In this document: piece after piece, positions 7,072 through 14,414 of the stretch | Layout of the letters: every line of letters begins with the position of its first letter | Position numbering within the stretch: the first letter of the stretch is position 1 | NCBI GenBank assembly: GCA_021786655.1 | Contig: JAJYMU010000159.1 | Location: forward strand, 1 to 16,091 | Source: Bacteroidota bacterium | GTDB taxonomy: Bacteria; Bacteroidota; Ignavibacteria; Ignavibacteriales; Melioribacteraceae | Direction: 5' to 3' | Length of the DNA stretch: 16,091 nt | Position numbers and translations under genes: made by a program | The notes under the pieces: model-generated | What the model was told of the DNA's origin: nothing | Databases searched by the model: none | Seen by the model: the letters and a program-made list of their open reading frames with translations, nothing else

Positions 7072-8361
7072 TTATTCACGGACAAAGTTCAACTTTAAAA
7101 AATGTGTTGCGCATGAAATGCACGGATCATAATTCCGAACTGTTTGTTCGCACTTCCATGTGAGTTCATCTGTTGGGAGATTAATATTTTTTGAAACGAA
7201 CGAAAACAAATCGCTCTCAATTTGTTTCTGGTTCTGCGATGTTGGCGGAACAATTTTCGCTTCCTGAACTATTCCGTTTGCATCCATCCGGTATTTGTGA
7301 TAGAGAATTCCTCTCGGCGCTTCCGTGCAGCCGTATCCGGTTCCTTCGCGCGGCTGAGTATCAACAAATGGTTTTTCCGGCATCTCAAACTGCTCGATTA
7401 TCCTCTGCGCTTCTTGGCAAGCATATAGAGTTTCAATTGCGCGCACCATAATACTTTTAAATGGGTTGTTGCACGGCGGCAGCATGTTAACTTCTTTTGC
7501 CAATTCTTTTATCGAATCGGGAAGTTTATCGAAATTGAGATTGTAACGCGCCAGAGGTCCAACAAAATATATTCCGTCATTGTTCTTTGTTGATTGCAGT
7601 GCGTTGGAATGCCGAACATGTTCTTCTCGGAAATAGTTTTCATATTCGTTTACGGTAATGTTCAATCCTTTGTTTGAAACTAATTTCCCTTCGTTGAAAG
7701 GATATTCTTCCGGATGTTTCAATGCAACGAATTCGTAATCCTGTTCGAATTCCGGAAACGTAAATGACGAGGTTAATCTCACAGTTTCAATCGCTATATC
7801 TTGGGCGCGTTTTAACTTTTCAGCTAGCTTATTGAATTCCTGCTTTGATGGAATTTTGTAGAAGCCGCCGACACGAACATTTATCGGGTGAATTTCTCTT
7901 CCGCCCAATAAATTAACAATATCGTTGCCGGCTTTTTTCAATTGCAATGCCTTGTTTACAATTTCGGGAGAAGTACCCGCAAGTTGAATCGCATCTTCGT
8001 AACCAAGAAAATCCGGGGCGTGAAGCATGTAAATGTGAAGAACGTGGCTCTCAATCCACTCGCCGCAATAAAGAAGACGCCGCAGTTCACGGATTTGCCG
8101 ATCCGGTTTGACTTGTAAAATATTTTCGAGTGCATGGATCGAACTCATCTGATACGCGACGGGACAGATGCCGCAGATTCTCGCAGTAATGTCGGGGACT
8201 TCGGTAAAATGTCTTCCTCGTAGAAATGCTTCAAAGAATCTCGGCGGCTCGAAAATTTTGAATTCAACCTCGCTCACTTTGTTGTTCTTAATTTTAACCA
8301 GAAGCGATCCTTCACCTTCAACACGCGCCAGGTAATCAACTTTTATGGTTTTATTTTTCAT
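7072..8361 (-). CDS. hydA: [NiFe] hydrogenase large (alpha) subunit, group 3b type
   Basis: The catalytic subunit, 429 residues from the chosen start. N-terminal nickel ligands are in RICGICP (C63, C66) and C-terminal ones in DPCISCATH (C414, C417). H420 marks the maturation cleavage site, which would release a nine-residue tail (FLKLNFVRE). I chose ATG 8361, giving MKNKTIKVDYLARVEGEGSL, since a longer in-frame start at 8400 lies deeper inside hydD and adds residues unlike the family. The gene overlaps hydD by 11 bp, and a purine-rich GGAAAGAGAG lies upstream. With hydB, hydG and hydD alongside, this is the bidirectional NAD(P)-linked (sulf)hydrogenase type. Group assignment rests on gene order and motifs. 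Confidence 0.93.
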   Translation of the reverse strand: MKNKTIKVDYLARVEGEGSLLVKIKNNKVSEVEFKIFEPPRFFEAFLRGRHFTEVPDITARICGICPVAYQMSSIHALENILQVKPDRQIRELRRLLYCGEWIESHVLHIYMLHAPDFLGYEDAIQLAGTSPEIVNKALQLKKAGNDIVNLLGGREIHPINVRVGGFYKIPSKQEFNKLAEKLKRAQDIAIETVRLTSSFTFPEFEQDYEFVALKHPEEYPFNEGKLVSNKGLNITVNEYENYFREEHVRHSNALQSTKNNDGIYFVGPLARYNLNFDKLPDSIKELAKEVNMLPPCNNPFKSIMVRAIETLYACQEAQRIIEQFEMPEKPFVDTQPREGTGYGCTEAPRGILYHKYRMDANGIVQEAKIVPPTSQNQKQIESDLFSFVSKNINLPTDELTWKCEQTVRNYDPCISCATHFLKLNFVRE

Positions 8362-9130
8362 GCGATTCACTCTCTTTCCTGAACGCTTCAGCAAAAGCAT
8401 TAAATCCGCGGAAGCTTCTTACAATTTCCTCTTCTCTAAATCCATGCTTGCTCATCCAGTCTGCAAGCGAACTTGTATTCGGCGTTTCTTTCGGACCATA
8501 GCAGCCAAAACATCCGCGGTTATACGACGGACACAACGCGTTGCATCCGGTGTGCGTTACCGGTCCTAAACATGCAGTACCATGCGCAACAGTTATGCAT
8601 ACATTGCCTTTCAGCTTACAGTCGATACAAACGCTGTGTGGCGCAATGTTGGGTTTGCGTTTGTTGAGAAATGCATTGATGACTTCAATCAACTGATATT
8701 TGTTCACCGGGCATCCATGCAGTTCGTAATCAACATGAATGTGATTTGAGATCGGTGTGGAAGTATTGAGCGTTTCGATGTAAGCCGGATTTGCATAAAC
8801 GAGTCTGATGAATTCCTTAACGTCTTTGAAATTTCTTAGCGCTTGGATTCCTCCTGCCGTTGCGCACGCGCCAATCGTAATTAAAAATTTAGACTGGCGG
8901 CGAATTTTGTGAATCCTTTCGGCATCATGCGGTGTTGTAATCGATCCTTCAACGAGAGAAATATCGTACGGACCTTTAACAATTGCTCTTGAAGCTTCGG
9001 GGAAGTTTGCTATTTCGATTGCGCCGGCTACGGAAAGCAGTTCATCTTCACAATCGAGAAGACTTAATTGGCATCCGTCGCATGATGCAAATTTCCATAC
9101 TGCAAGTTTTGGTTTGTCTTTCGACGCCAT
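8351..9130 (-). CDS. hydD: [NiFe] hydrogenase small (delta) subunit, group 3b type
   Basis: A 259-residue small subunit with no Tat signal, hence cytoplasmic. The proximal cluster motif is ASCDGCQLSLLD (C17, C20), with C89 in GACATAGGIQALRN and C140 in HGCPVNKYQL. A cysteine-rich C-terminal half (CIDCKLKGNVC, ACLGPVTHTGC, CPSYNRGCFGC) supplies further Fe-S ligands. It relays electrons from the NiFe site of HydA to the Fe-S and flavin subunits. The start codon lies one base after the hydG stop, and the 3' end overlaps hydA. Confidence 0.92.
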   Translation of the reverse strand: MASKDKPKLAVWKFASCDGCQLSLLDCEDELLSVAGAIEIANFPEASRAIVKGPYDISLVEGSITTPHDAERIHKIRRQSKFLITIGACATAGGIQALRNFKDVKEFIRLVYANPAYIETLNTSTPISNHIHVDYELHGCPVNKYQLIEVINAFLNKRKPNIAPHSVCIDCKLKGNVCITVAHGTACLGPVTHTGCNALCPSYNRGCFGCYGPKETPNTSSLADWMSKHGFREEEIVRSFRGFNAFAEAFRKESESHEK

Positions 9131-9131
9131 G

Positions 9132-9956
9132 CTAAATTTCCCTTTTGCCGAACAGATGTTTTATTCTTTCATACTTAAAGATTGGACCGTCTTTGCAAAT
9201 GAATTCTGTTCCGTACTGACAGTGTCCGCAGAATCCAATACCACATTTCATGTTCCGTTCCATCGAGAGAAAGATTTTCTCTGCAGATAAACCGCTTTTC
9301 ATTAATTCCGAGATAGAATATTTCATCATTATTTCGGGACCACAGATCATCGCAGTCGTGTTTTTCGGATCGAACCTGACGCGCGGAATTAACGTAGTTA
9401 CTACTCCAACGTTGCCGTTCCATGTTCTTGCAGCCCGGTCAACGGTTACTTGAACATCTAAGTCGAGTCGCGATTTTAATTTTTCCAATTCGCGCTTGAA
9501 TAAAATATCGTCGGGCGTTCTTGTTCCGTAGAGAATTGCTATTCTTCCGTATGATTCACGTTCGCGAAGAATTTCATAGATGGCGGTTCGCAGCGGAGCT
9601 AAACCGATTCCGCCGGCAATGATTACAATATCGTTTCCAATCGCTTCTTTCACCGGCCATGTTGAACCGTAAGGACCGCGCACGCCAATTGTATCTCCGG
9701 CTTTCAGTTTCGACATTGCTTTTGTTACCATTCCAACAGTGCGGGTTGTGTGTATCAAGACACCGGTTTTGTTAGGATTGCCGCTGATTGAAATCGGAAT
9801 TTCTCCAGTACCGAAAATGTAAAGCATATTGAATTGTCCGGCGCCGAATGAAAACTTTCGTTCTCCTTCCGTCGGAATTAATTCAACTGTGAAAACATCC
9901 TGCGTTTCTTTTTTAACTCGTTGAATTTTGTACTGAGTTGGAATCATCGGGTCCAT
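9132..9956 (-). CDS. hydG: Hydrogenase flavin/NAD(P)-binding (gamma) subunit
   Basis: A 274-residue oxidoreductase of the ferredoxin-NADP reductase superfamily, similar to sulfhydrogenase gamma and dihydroorotate dehydrogenase electron-transfer subunits. Residues ~1-100 form the FAD-binding barrel (GAGQFNMLYIFG, PISISGNPN). Residues ~108-225 form the NAD(P) domain (IIAGGIGLAPLR at 112-123; MICGPEIMMKYS). Four cysteines in KCGIGFCGHCQ and FIC (C238, C243, C246, C254) bind a 2Fe-2S cluster. It passes electrons between NAD(P)H and the hydrogenase Fe-S chain. AAGGATG precedes the ATG. Confidence 0.92.
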   Translation of the reverse strand: MDPMIPTQYKIQRVKKETQDVFTVELIPTEGERKFSFGAGQFNMLYIFGTGEIPISISGNPNKTGVLIHTTRTVGMVTKAMSKLKAGDTIGVRGPYGSTWPVKEAIGNDIVIIAGGIGLAPLRTAIYEILRERESYGRIAILYGTRTPDDILFKRELEKLKSRLDLDVQVTVDRAARTWNGNVGVVTTLIPRVRFDPKNTTAMICGPEIMMKYSISELMKSGLSAEKIFLSMERNMKCGIGFCGHCQYGTEFICKDGPIFKYERIKHLFGKREI

Positions 9957-9973
9957 ACTTTTTACATCCTTGC

Positions 9974-10447
9974 TTATTTTTTGTCCGGCACTTTGATACT
10001 GTAAATATCTAGCAGTTGAAGCCGCATAGCATTTAGTCTTTGCTCGAACACATTCGCCAGCCGTTTCATCAGTTCATAACCAAGCTTAGGATCTTTTTCG
10101 CATTTGCCGCGTAAACATTTTCCGTCGAGTGAAATAGCACGCGTCGTTTCTATTGCTCTTCCATCCATACGCCAAACGTAAGGTGGAATTAACCATGACC
10201 AGCCGAGAATATCGCCTTCGCCTACCGTTTGAATTGCAACCGGTCCATACTCGGGAGTAAAAATTTCGAGAGAAACTTTACCGGAACGCAAAATGTAAAA
10301 CTCGCTTGCCTCTTCGTCTTCCTGAAATAGAAACTTGCCCGCTTCGAACACAGCATTCTTTGCACATCCAACAATCAACTGAACATGTTCCGGTGCCAAG
10401 CCTTGGATAAACGGATGCTGCTGCAGAATTTTTTCAAGTGATTCCAT
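9974..10447 (-). CDS. Stand-alone cyclic-nucleotide-binding-domain protein (Crp-like, no HTH)
   Basis: A 157-residue protein. Residues ~10-125 form a cNMP-binding beta-roll of the Crp/Fnr type (LFQEDEEASEFYILRSGKVSLEIF, then TVGEGDILGWSWLIPPYVW). A C-helix with KRLANVFEQRLNAMRLQLLDIY follows and the protein then ends, so the DNA-binding helix-turn-helix of Crp is absent. The usual arginine/serine phosphate cassette for cAMP is not clear; GWSWLIPPY occupies that place. The start has AAGGAG 9 bp upstream. It lies between hydB and hydG with short gaps (25 and 17 bp) and so is co-transcribed. I infer a ligand-sensing or regulatory partner of the hydrogenase; no function is shown directly. Confidence 0.85.
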   Translation of the reverse strand: MESLEKILQQHPFIQGLAPEHVQLIVGCAKNAVFEAGKFLFQEDEEASEFYILRSGKVSLEIFTPEYGPVAIQTVGEGDILGWSWLIPPYVWRMDGRAIETTRAISLDGKCLRGKCEKDPKLGYELMKRLANVFEQRLNAMRLQLLDIYSIKVPDKK

Positions 10448-10472
10448 GGCTCTACTCCTTGTTTAGCTAATT

Positions 10473-11576
10473 TCATTTTGAGGATTCTTTTATTGCCCGG
10501 ACTTCAGCAGTGATATCAATCTCTACCGGGCACCATGTGATGCATCTTCCGCAGCCGACACAGCCTGAGGTACCGAATTGATCGTGCCATGTTGCGAGTT
10601 TATGAGTCATCCACTGGCGGTAACGTGATTTTACCGAGTTCCGAATGCTGCCGCCATGAATGTATGAAAAGTCGATCGTAAAACATGAATCCCATTTTTG
10701 CCATCGCTCGGCATGTTCGCCAGTTAAATCGGTTGTATCTTCAACTGTTGTGCAGAAACAAGTCGGGCATACCATTGTGCAGTTTGCACATGAAAGACAT
10801 CTTTCGGCAACTTTGTCCCATTGAGGGTGATCAAGATTATTCAAAAGTAAGTTTCTTATGTTCGATGTATCCAGAACTCGCCCCATTGTGGCAGCGGCAT
10901 TACTGATTAGCTCGTTTCCAAAATTAATTTCATTTTGAATTGCAGTACGGTGTGGAATCTCTGATAAAATTTTCTCACCTTTCTCTGAGCCGCTCTCAAT
11001 CAGAAAATTGTGATGACCGTCTTTCACTATTTCAGTGAGCGATATATCGAAACCCTTTTCCGCTTTTGGACCAGTGTTCATCGAGACACAAAAACATGTG
11101 CCGCCGCTTTCAACACAGTTAACGGCAACAATAAATGCATTGTCGCGGCGTAGCTTGTAATTTTGATTAACGTATTCTCCCGAAGTAAAAACTTTATCCT
11201 GAATGAAAATCGCATTCAGTTCGCACGATCTCACACCGATAAAAGCAAATTTTGTATCGTCAGGTTTTTCCGGAATTATATCGAACTTGTTTTCTGTCTT
11301 TGCAGCATGCCAGAGTTTTTGTATGGGAGGATTCAAAAATTTTTTCCACGATTGAGGACCAACAACGTATCCAAACAATGCATCGTCGTTTCTTTTTTCA
11401 AGTCTATATTTGCCCGCATCTTGTTTATCTGTCCAGCCAATTGGAAGGTCTTCGGAGGAATTTATTTTGTCATAAACGATTGCGCCGTCTTTGATTGTTG
11501 GTCCAATCGTTTTGTAATTGTTCCTTCTCAATGCTTCAAGTAGTAGATAAAAATCCGAGCGGATTAAAACTTTCAT
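10473..11576 (-). CDS. hydB: Hydrogenase 4Fe-4S (beta) subunit
   Basis: A 367-residue protein of the sulfhydrogenase beta / anaerobic sulfite reductase A family. The C-terminal part carries two ferredoxin motifs: CLSCANCTMVC (C260, C263, C266, C270) and CVGCGRCITWC (C339, C342, C345, C349). Additional cysteines at 118, 154, 161, 163, 273 and 275 (for example GGTCFC, PTCFC) could hold a further cluster. It is the first gene of the hydrogenase operon and would link the flavin subunit HydG to HydD/HydA. Only a weak GGGTCGC lies before the ATG. Confidence 0.9.
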   Translation of the reverse strand: MKVLIRSDFYLLLEALRRNNYKTIGPTIKDGAIVYDKINSSEDLPIGWTDKQDAGKYRLEKRNDDALFGYVVGPQSWKKFLNPPIQKLWHAAKTENKFDIIPEKPDDTKFAFIGVRSCELNAIFIQDKVFTSGEYVNQNYKLRRDNAFIVAVNCVESGGTCFCVSMNTGPKAEKGFDISLTEIVKDGHHNFLIESGSEKGEKILSEIPHRTAIQNEINFGNELISNAAATMGRVLDTSNIRNLLLNNLDHPQWDKVAERCLSCANCTMVCPTCFCTTVEDTTDLTGEHAERWQKWDSCFTIDFSYIHGGSIRNSVKSRYRQWMTHKLATWHDQFGTSGCVGCGRCITWCPVEIDITAEVRAIKESSK

Positions 11577-11805
11577 AAGCGACCCGAACAGTAATTAACA
11601 ATTGACACAATTGAAATGATAAGTAAATCACTATGGAATTAACTTTAATTTATCAATTTCTGGAGTCAGTGTCCAAAATAAATCTTCTCAAAAAGATTGA
11701 CACAGTTATTTGTTGTGTTTATTACTTGAAGAAGTTTTTGGTATAACCAACGTAATATTTGTCAATGCTCGGTGAGTATAAAATGTAAGTGTAGTACATA
11801 AATGA
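11577..11805. promoter_or_regulatory. Intergenic region upstream of the hydrogenase operon
   Basis: AT-rich, with no gene seen. It must contain the promoter of the leftward hyd operon, but I find no exact TAnnTTTG on the - strand. Possible control sequences are the 9-mer ATTGACACA in direct repeat at 11601-11609 and 11696-11704, and CAATTG occurring twice at 11599-11604 and 11608-11613. These are weak signals in AT-rich DNA. Confidence 0.3.
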
Positions 11806-11834
11806 AAAAGCTCATCTTTTAGTGATGGGCTTTT
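11806..11834 (-). terminator. Bidirectional hairpin, terminator-like
   Basis: AAAAGCTCATC (11806-11816) pairs with GATGGGCTTTT (11824-11834), with one G-U wobble and a 7-nt loop. Read on the - strand it ends in a run of five T. It lies downstream of tRNA-Asp and upstream of the hyd operon, so it could be a second-line terminator for leftward transcription. Confidence 0.5.
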
Positions 11835-11844
11835 GCGGGGCCGA

Positions 11845-11893
11845 TCCCGATATCGCTTTGCTCATCGGGACAGGCGAGACAAAGTTTTGTCTC
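11845..11893. repeat. Two adjacent perfect hairpins (REP-like)
   Basis: TCCCGAT (11845-11851) and ATCGGGA (11864-11870) form a 7-bp stem. GAGACAAA (11876-11883) and TTTGTCTC (11886-11893) form a second perfect stem five bases later. With the hairpins on either side (11806-11834 and 11909-11936) they make four stem-loops in about 130 bp. This fits a dispersed palindromic repeat or decayed terminators, and no protein gene is supported here. Confidence 0.45.
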
Positions 11894-11904
11894 CTATTAC
11901 AAAC

Positions 11905-11936
11905 AAAAAAACCTTGCAGTGTATACTGCAAGGTTT
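11905..11936 (-). terminator. Rho-independent terminator of tRNA-Asp
   Basis: A perfect 12-bp stem, AAACCTTGCAGT (11909-11920) with ACTGCAAGGTTT (11925-11936) and a GTAT loop, is followed on the - strand by a run of seven T (complement of 11905-11911). It begins 10 nt after the tRNA 3' end. Confidence 0.85.
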
Positions 11937-11945
11937 CTTCGTTAG

Positions 11946-12019
11946 CGGGGCCGACGAGACTCGAACTCGCGACCTCCTGCGTGACAGGCAGGCGTTCTAA
12001 CCAACTGAACTACGACCCC
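11946..12019 (-). tRNA. tRNA-Asp (anticodon GTC)
   Basis: A 74-nt cloverleaf on the - strand. The acceptor stem GGGGTCG pairs with CGGCCCC (one G-U), followed by discriminator G73. The D-arm is AGTTCAGTTGGTTAGAAC. The anticodon stem CCTGC/GCAGG encloses the loop CTGTCAC with anticodon GTC, and the T-arm has GTTCGAGTC. The 3' CCA is not encoded (the next bases are CTA), so it must be added after transcription. A strong terminator follows at 11905-11936. Confidence 0.97.
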
Positions 12020-12067
12020 AATGTTAAATCCTAAATTCAAAACCCAAAGCACAAAATCCAAAATTCT

Positions 12068-12118
12068 AACTCACGACCTTCCCGCTAAAGGTGGGACGTT
12101 CTAACCAATTGAATCCCC
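12068..12118 (-). pseudogene. Degenerate tRNA remnant upstream of tRNA-Asp
   Basis: Reading the - strand, GGGGAT leads straight into TCAATTGGTTAGAAC, which differs from the tRNA-Asp D-arm by one base. An anticodon-arm-like TCCCA-CCTTTAG-CGGGA and AGGTCGTGAGTT follow, after which similarity stops. About seven bases between acceptor and D-arm are missing, the T-loop and 3' acceptor are gone, and position 33 is C instead of the invariant U. It is a decayed tRNA, probably a former neighbour in a tRNA cluster, and should not be functional. Confidence 0.7.
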
Positions 12119-12205
12119 ATGACTTTTATCGGGAACCCCTTAGAACATTGCCGCTTTTAACGGCGCACAAAAATAAGAATTCTATATCATCCAAAGCAAG
12201 ATAAG

Positions 12206-13309
12206 TTAGAGATTTTTGGTGCCGAAACTTACGCCTACAGCACTAGCTGCCAAAACCGCTTGATCGCTATGCCTTACAAGTTTTTGCTTTGAAATTGCGT
12301 CGGCAATACTTACACTTTTTATTTCGCATCCTTTAAGTGCTACCATTCTACCAAACTGCTTCTTCATTGCAAGTTGTATTGCGTTTGTTCCGAATTTAGT
12401 CGAAAGAATTCTATCATAAGGTGTTGGACTTCCACCTCTTTGCAAATGTCCCAGAACAGTGTAACGGGTTTCAAGTCCGGTATTGTCACTGATTCTTTTT
12501 GCAATTATCTCACCAATTCCGCCAAGAACAATCGGATCGGTTCGTTTTACATCTTTACGTTTCATTACCATTTCACCGTCCATTGGTTTTGCGCCTTCGG
12601 CAACGCAAACAAGACTGAATCTTTTTCCTATCATATTTCTATGCAAAACTCTCTCGTAAACAACATTCCAATCAAAAGGAATTTCCGGAATAAGAATTAT
12701 GTCTGCACCGCCAGCAAGACCGCCGTTGAGTGCTATCCATCCGGCATATCTTCCCATCGTTTCGATAACCATAACTCTGTGATGTGCCGACGCTGTTGTG
12801 TGTAATCTATCCAAAGCTTCACTAACGACATAAACGGCAGAATCATGTCCGAAAGTTTGATCTGTTGCCTGAAGATCATTGTCAATTGTTTTGGGAACAC
12901 CGACGATGTTCATTCCCATTTCGCTAAGCTTGTTTGAAATATGCATAGTTCCGTCGCCGCCGATTGCAATGATTGCGTCGAGCTGCCATGCCTCATAATT
13001 TTTCAGCGCCTCTTTTGAACGGTCGAATATTTTTACTTTGCCGTTGACTTCTTCAGGCCAATGAAACGGATCTCCTTTATTTGAAGAACCGAGTATGGTT
13101 CCGCCCGCAGCAAGAATACCTGAAACATCTTTGTTATACAATTCGATTGCCTTTCCGCTTACCAATCCTTCAAAGCCGTCAACGATTCCTATCACTTTTA
13201 GGCCGTAGTCTAGCGCCGGTTTGGTAACTCCTCTTATAACCGCATTCAGTCCTGGGCAATCTCCTCCACCTGTTAATATACCTATCCTTTTAATTTTTGA
13301 ACGAGCCAC
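12206..13309 (-). CDS. pfkA: 6-phosphofructokinase
   Basis: A 367-residue PFK-A family enzyme that phosphorylates fructose 6-phosphate to the 1,6-bisphosphate in glycolysis. Visible motifs are GILTGGGDCPGLNAVIRG (N-terminal nucleotide site), IGGDGTM (117-120 = GGDG), PKTIDND (139-145, catalytic D143), METMGR-like VIETMGRYAG (MGR 185-187) and ILIPEIPF. The residue pair that separates donors is Gly (equivalent to E. coli 104) with Lys (equivalent to 124). Gly favours ATP over pyrophosphate, while Lys is seen in PPi enzymes and in some ATP enzymes such as the Streptomyces type. I predict ATP use, without firm assignment. The start is GTG at 13309, supported by AGGAGT about 6 bp upstream. rnhC lies 32 bp upstream on the same strand. 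Confidence 0.93.
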   Translation of the reverse strand: MARSKIKRIGILTGGGDCPGLNAVIRGVTKPALDYGLKVIGIVDGFEGLVSGKAIELYNKDVSGILAAGGTILGSSNKGDPFHWPEEVNGKVKIFDRSKEALKNYEAWQLDAIIAIGGDGTMHISNKLSEMGMNIVGVPKTIDNDLQATDQTFGHDSAVYVVSEALDRLHTTASAHHRVMVIETMGRYAGWIALNGGLAGGADIILIPEIPFDWNVVYERVLHRNMIGKRFSLVCVAEGAKPMDGEMVMKRKDVKRTDPIVLGGIGEIIAKRISDNTGLETRYTVLGHLQRGGSPTPYDRILSTKFGTNAIQLAMKKQFGRMVALKGCEIKSVSIADAISKQKLVRHSDQAVLAASAVGVSFGTKNL

Positions 13310-13341
13310 TTCTTTACTCCTCTTGATTTATTTCGACTAAA

Positions 13342-14250
13342 TTAATTGTTGTTTACTTTCTTTAAAGTTTTGAAATGGAGTTTTGCAATCTCCGAAATTT
13401 TTTCTTCGTCTATTTTCTTGAAAAGAATTCTTGCATAGTGTTCCACCTTTTCGGAAGCACCTTTCGGCAAGTTCAATCCATGTTTTGATTGAGACACAAA
13501 CCAATCATTGAAACTGTTCCTTGCCAATATAGATGCCGCTGCAACACCAACAAACTTTTCGGCTTTTTCCAACTGAACAAACTGAACATCGGTATAGTTG
13601 GAAGAAGTGTCGATATTCAGTTTCTCTTTACTAAACTTATCCGTTATCACAAATTTACAATTTGTTCTCTCGTATAATTTTTCAATTGCTTTCGAATGTG
13701 CCCAATTTAAAAGTTTGTTCAAGTTTTTAAATTGATCGTAAAGTTGATTGTACTTCGTCGGTGTAATTTTTATTACTTCGAAATTATCACCTACAATCTT
13801 TCTAATTTCCTTTGCGAGAACTCCAATTTGATTATCGGATAATTCTTTGCTGTCTTTAACACCAATGCTTATAAGCTTTTTTTTCGTTTCGTTGTCCACA
13901 TAAGCTGCGCCAACTACCAAAGGTCCAAAAAAATCTCCTTTGCCGCATTCATCCGTTCCGATATATTCTCCTGGTTCATTCAGTTCAGGTGTCTTTAATA
14001 GCAATTCCGGTTCATCAAGAATGGCGTTCTTTATTGTTGTGAACACTTCCGATTTTTCGTCTCCTTGAAGGATTGTTTTGATTCCTTTTTTCCCGAAGTA
14101 GACTTGCACTTTTATTTTGATTCTCGCATTCCCAACAGTGAATTCATAGTTGTAATCTTTCTTAGATATAATGGATGTAAAAAAGCCAATCTTTTTTAAG
14201 CGGTTGTGAATTATTTCAATTCTTTGTTTTGCTTTTTCTTCTGTGTTCAT
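13342..14250 (-). CDS. rnhC: Ribonuclease HIII
   Basis: A 302-residue RNase H type 2 family enzyme that cleaves the RNA strand of RNA-DNA hybrids. The N-terminal ~90 residues form the basic TBP-like substrate-binding domain specific to RNase HIII. The catalytic core begins with YIGTDECGKGDFFGPLVVGA (D100, E101) and includes VITDKF (D204) and VAAASILAR (236-244). The GKGDFFGPL form is that of HIII rather than HII. No Shine-Dalgarno is visible before the ATG. It is probably co-transcribed with pfkA. Confidence 0.9.
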   Translation of the reverse strand: MNTEEKAKQRIEIIHNRLKKIGFFTSIISKKDYNYEFTVGNARIKIKVQVYFGKKGIKTILQGDEKSEVFTTIKNAILDEPELLLKTPELNEPGEYIGTDECGKGDFFGPLVVGAAYVDNETKKKLISIGVKDSKELSDNQIGVLAKEIRKIVGDNFEVIKITPTKYNQLYDQFKNLNKLLNWAHSKAIEKLYERTNCKFVITDKFSKEKLNIDTSSNYTDVQFVQLEKAEKFVGVAAASILARNSFNDWFVSQSKHGLNLPKGASEKVEHYARILFKKIDEEKISEIAKLHFKTLKKVNNN

Positions 14251-14414
14251 TTGGTTTGCAAACTTTATAAATTATTAGGGGGTAAAAATATGATTAACAG
14301 ATTAATTTTTATAATCAATAATAGATAAAATATGAAGCAGCTGATTAGACAATAAAACCCTGTCACTATTGGAAATTATATATCTAACTAACCGATAAAA
14401 AATTCATATTAAAA

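Noticed and set aside
7191..7451. 86-residue + strand frame inside hydA
   Set aside because: Shadow of the hydrogenase large subunit; no independent evidence.
8362..8400. Longer hydA start at 8400
   Set aside because: It extends deeper into hydD and adds MLLLKRSGKRVNR, unlike the expected hydrogenase N-terminus; ATG 8361 fits better.
11822..12034. 70-residue + strand reading frame containing AGPTRLELATSCVTGRRSNQ
   Set aside because: It is antisense to tRNA-Asp; this peptide is a known false translation of tRNA genes in many genome annotations.
12140..12165. GCCG/CGGC hairpin downstream of pfkA as terminator
   Set aside because: Only a four-base stem with no T-run on the - strand.
12374..12805. 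143-residue + strand frame inside pfkA
   Set aside because: Shadow frame opposite a gene with clear catalytic motifs; no family resemblance or ribosome site.
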